64,000 bases of DNA from Silene conica. Lineage: Eukaryota > Streptophyta > Magnoliopsida > Caryophyllales > Caryophyllaceae. Shown here piece after piece: positions 60,944-64,000 of the stretch (the first letter of the stretch is position 1; the number at the start of each line of letters is the position of its first letter). A model generated the notes under the pieces. It saw nothing but the letters and a program-made list of their open reading frames with translations. It made no database searches and was not told the origin of the DNA. The translations under genes were made by a program, and so were the position numbers. Location of the stretch: positions 84,132,861 through 84,196,860 of the forward strand of contig CM055316.2 in NCBI GenBank assembly GCA_029255685.2. The letters are read 5' to 3'.

Positions 60944-61589
60944 TATGAATTAGTCCGTCATGTTACATGCTGATGGCTGAAAAGCTTGTACTCCATATGA
61001 GATCATTGTTTCACCCAAGAGTATCTCTTATCCCCATGTCGAAGCTACTGAAACTGACAGTAGCTGAGAATTTATTGCTGAAGGTCAACATAACTCGCGG
61101 ATTAGTATATTGAAGTTATCGGTATTGACAACTATGATTTGGGTACCAGATTCCAACACCGTTGAATTCTAGTTCCATGAAGCGTCTCTTACGGAGTCTC
61201 CGAAGACCTGCATTATGCTGAAGTTTTCGTAGGAAATATTTGCGCAAGGAAATCTCCAAGTCATAAAGTATACTAAGTAGGAGTTGAATTTCGCTCACAA
61301 AACCTCTCCGTTTCTCCTCCTTCCGGAGTTCTAGCCACAAGGAAGAACTTTACGTGAAATAATGCCGGAGTTAGGAATATATAATTAAAAAATTAAGCAA
61401 AAAGGCATTATTTGTATATTTAAAGAATAAATAGAATGTTTCTCTATTTTTGTAGAATAACGCTAGGAATTAGACATGTAAGTTGTTGAAGGGAATCGAT
61501 GTAAAGCATTGAGCAACTCCGGGGCTCTCCGTCAGACGAGTAGTTATCTCGGAATTTGTACATTATTGTTGCTAAATTTGGTAATTTGT
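60944..61589. other. intergenic, no gene seen
   Basis: Possibly the SCY2 3' end followed by anonymous sequence. A minus-strand frame at 61116-61340 has no recognisable domain and was not accepted as a gene. Confidence 0.4.
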
Positions 61590-61810
61590 GGTGAGAATTA
61601 ATTTCGCTTTTGCACAATTATCCGATTTTTTGTCGAAAAAGTTATTTTGAAAGTCGTATTTGAAATAGACAAAATAAATTTTATATTCTATTTTCAGTTG
61701 TTTTGAGAAAAAATGGGTTTTAAGATGGTCAAAAATAGCCGATTTTGAAAGTTTAATATCCACATTTTTAGGCCGATTCAGTACACAGGGATATAAAAAA
61801 CCATGTTCAC
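61590..61810 (-). repeat. single reversed unit of repeat B beside array A2
   Basis: Read on the minus strand it contains GGCCTAAAAATGTGGATATT, TTTCAAAATCGGCTATTTTT, CATCTTAAAACCCATTTTTT and TCTATTTCAAATACGACTTT, in the same order as the units of array B at 49.9-51.5 kb. It runs directly into array A2. Confidence 0.7.
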
Positions 61811-61839
61811 ATGGTAGAAGAAACATGGGAAAACGAAAC

Positions 61840-64000
61840 ACAGCCCGGTACGACTTCGAAAACGGTACAAATCGAAGTGTTTAATACACGTTTTTCGGGA
61901 TTATTGTCCCGAAATAAAAATGCCCGTTAATCGAACGGATGGATTCTACGGTCAGAATAGGCGGCCTCGAAATTCTTGAGTATTAACTGAGGTCATTTGA
62001 GGCTGTCGGTGCGAGATAAATCGGTTTCGAGCGTAAATCGGATACTCGTAAAAAATGGTTGAATATTTGTTATTTTCCGCTGAAATCAAGTTAAGTAACT
62101 CTTGAAGTGACCCTGGTCACATGGTAGAAGATTCAAAAGAAAACGAAACACAACCCAGTATAGCTCTGAAAAAGGTTCAAATCAAAGTGTATAATCCACG
62201 TTTTTCGCGATTTAACGTCCCGGAACATAAATACCCCTAAATCGCACGGAATTGTTCTAGGGTCAGACTAAACAGCCTCGTAAATTTTGCCTATCAACAG
62301 ATGTCATATGAGGGTGCCCACCGGTTTCGGGCGTCATTCGAATGTTCGTAAAAAATGGTTGAATACTTGTTATTTTTGGCTGAAATCGAGTTAAGTAACT
62401 CTCGAAGTGACCTTGGTCACGTGGTAGAAAAATCAAGAGAAAACGAAACAAAGTTCGTTATGGCTCCGAAAAGGTTCAAATCGAAGTGTATAATACACGT
62501 TTTTCGGGATTTATTGACCCGGAACAAAAATGCACGTAAATCGCACGGATGGATTCTGGGGTCCGACTAAGCGGCCTCGTAAATTATGAGTATCAACAGA
62601 GGTCATTTGATGATGCCGGTGCGAGGTAAAGCGGTTTCAGACAATAAAACGGATACTCGTTAAAAGTGGTTGAATACTAATTATTTTTGGCTGAAATCGA
62701 GCTTGCTAACTCTTGAAGTGACCATGGTCATGTGGTAGAAAAATCAGGAGAAATTAAGGCACAACCCGGTACGGCGTCGAAAAAGTTCAAATCGAAGTGT
62801 ATAATACACGTTTTTCGGGTTTTAATGTCCCGGAACAAAAATGTCCGTAAATTGCATGGATGGATTCTGGGGTCCGACTAAGCGGCCTCGTAAATTAAGA
62901 GTATCAACAGAGGTCATTTGATGCTGCCGGTGCGAGGTAAAGCGGTTTCAGGCGTAAAACGGATACTCGTTAAAAGTGGTTGAATACTAGTTATTTTTGG
63001 CTGAAATCGAGCTGGGTAACTCTTGAAGTGACCATGGTCACGTGGTAGAAAAATCAGGAGAAATTAAGACACAGCCCGGTACGGCGCCGAAAACGGTTCA
63101 AATCGAAGTGTATAAATACACGTTTTTCGGGATTTATCGACCCGAAACAAAAATGCCCGTAAATCGCACGGATGGATTCTGGGGCCCGACTAAGCGGCCT
63201 CGTAAATTATGAGTATCAACAGAGGTCATCTGATGCTGCCGGTGTGAGGTAAAGCGGTTTCAGGCAATAAAACGGATACTCGTTAAAAGTGGTTGAATAC
63301 TAGTTATTTGTGGCTGAAATCGAGCTGGGTAACTCTTGAAGTGACCCTGGTCACGTGGTAGAAAAATTAGGAGAAATTAAGAAACAGCCCGGTGCGGCTC
63401 CGAAAACGGTTCAAATCGAAGTGTATAATACACGTTTTTCGGGATTTATTGTCCCGGAACAAAAATGTCTGTAAATTGCATGGATGGATTCTGGGGTCCG
63501 ACTAAGCGACCTTGTAAATTATGAGTTTCAACAGAGGTCATTTGATGCTGCCGGTGCGAGGTAAAGCGGTTTCATGCGTAAAACGGATACTCGTTAAAAC
63601 TGGTTGAATACTAGTTATTTTTGGCTGAAATCGAGCTGGGTAACTCTTGAAGTGACCATGGTCACGTGGTAGAAAAATCAGGAGAAATTAAGACACAACC
63701 CGGTACGGCGCCGAAAACGGTTCAAATCGAAGTGTATAATACACGTTTTTCGGGATTTATTGACCCGGAACAAAAATGCCAGTAAATCGCACGGATGGAT
63801 TCTGGGGTCCGACTAAGCAGCCTCGTAAATTAAGAGTATCAACAGAGGTCATTTGATGCTGCCGGTGCGAGGTAAAGCTGTTTCAGGCGTAAAACGGATA
63901 CTCGTTAAAAGTGGTTGAATACTAGTTATTTTTGGCTGAAATCGAGCTGGGTAACTCTTGAAGTGACCATGGTCACTTGGTAGAAAAATCAGGAGAAATT
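61840..64000 (-). repeat. tandem array A2, about 310-bp unit, seven copies, runs off the window
   Basis: The anchor CACGTTTTTCG (CCACG in copy 2) occurs at 61887, 62197, 62496, 62807, 63119, 63431 and 63742, with spacing 310, 299, 311, 312, 312 and 311. Units share CGGATGGATTCTGGGGTCCG, AAGCGGCCTCGTAAATTA, TCAACAGAGGTCATTTGATG and GGTCACGTGGTAGAAAAATC. The later copies are much more alike than the first two, as expected when an array is homogenised from its inside. On the minus strand it matches array A1. The full array extends beyond 64000. Confidence 0.92.

Noticed and set aside
61116..61340. 74-aa minus-strand frame MWLELRKEEKRRGF
   Set aside because: Has ordinary composition but no recognisable domain, no promoter signal, and lies just after a transposon; not enough to call a gene.
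61840..64000. CRISPR array
   Set aside because: Regular spacing, but the whole 310-bp unit repeats with no unique spacers, and the DNA is plant nuclear.

Overview
This window is plant nuclear DNA, from a eudicot. It is AT-rich, its genes are split by GT-AG introns, and it carries plant-only families: DOG1, NPF7, a P-class PPR, plastid SecY2, and a Ty1/copia element with a plant initiator-tRNA primer site. The repeat types would suit Caryophyllales, but that is only a guess. There is no sign of bacterial, viral or organellar sequence.

Genes in order: a single-exon DOG1-like dormancy-type gene (2327-3040, minus); a four-exon pathogen-related protein gene (6980-11921, plus); a complete ten-exon POT1 telomere-protection gene (13869-19754, plus, 467 aa); a second pathogen-related paralogue in opposite orientation (20138-22035, minus); a small secreted peptide gene of unknown family (24288-24524); a small unknown plant gene whose second exon seems to carry a one-base shift (25565-27789); an intronless PPR gene (34440-35867); a five-exon NPF7-type transporter (39033-42697); a CEP14-like peptide hormone precursor (47637-47942); and a thirteen-exon plastid SecY2 gene (51609-60480, 553 aa). 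Exon borders were set by hand from reading phase and splice sites; all phases close, except in the 25565 gene. The genes look like an ordinary collection with no common pathway. The only clear local relationship is the pair of pathogen-related paralogues on either side of POT1.

The rest is a dense record of transposition, much of it with exact borders and target duplications. It includes a SINE with an 18-bp duplication (206-389), a Helitron whose empty site can be read from a tandem repeat (7651-8769), a Stowaway-type MITE (10096-10340), three related hAT-like elements each with a perfect 8-bp duplication, a young copia element that has lost its reverse transcriptase (28101-32163), and a MULE-type MITE with an 11-bp duplication (50696-51056).

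The most unusual feature is a tandem-repeat family with a unit of about 310-320 bp. One form (A) makes an array at 36.5-37.85 kb and, in the opposite orientation, a second array at 61.85-64.0 kb that runs off the window. A related form (B) fills the 1.7 kb directly upstream of SecY2, and one reversed B unit abuts the second A array. I see no evidence of a new enzymatic or defence system; the repeat family and the two small peptide genes are the least explained parts.
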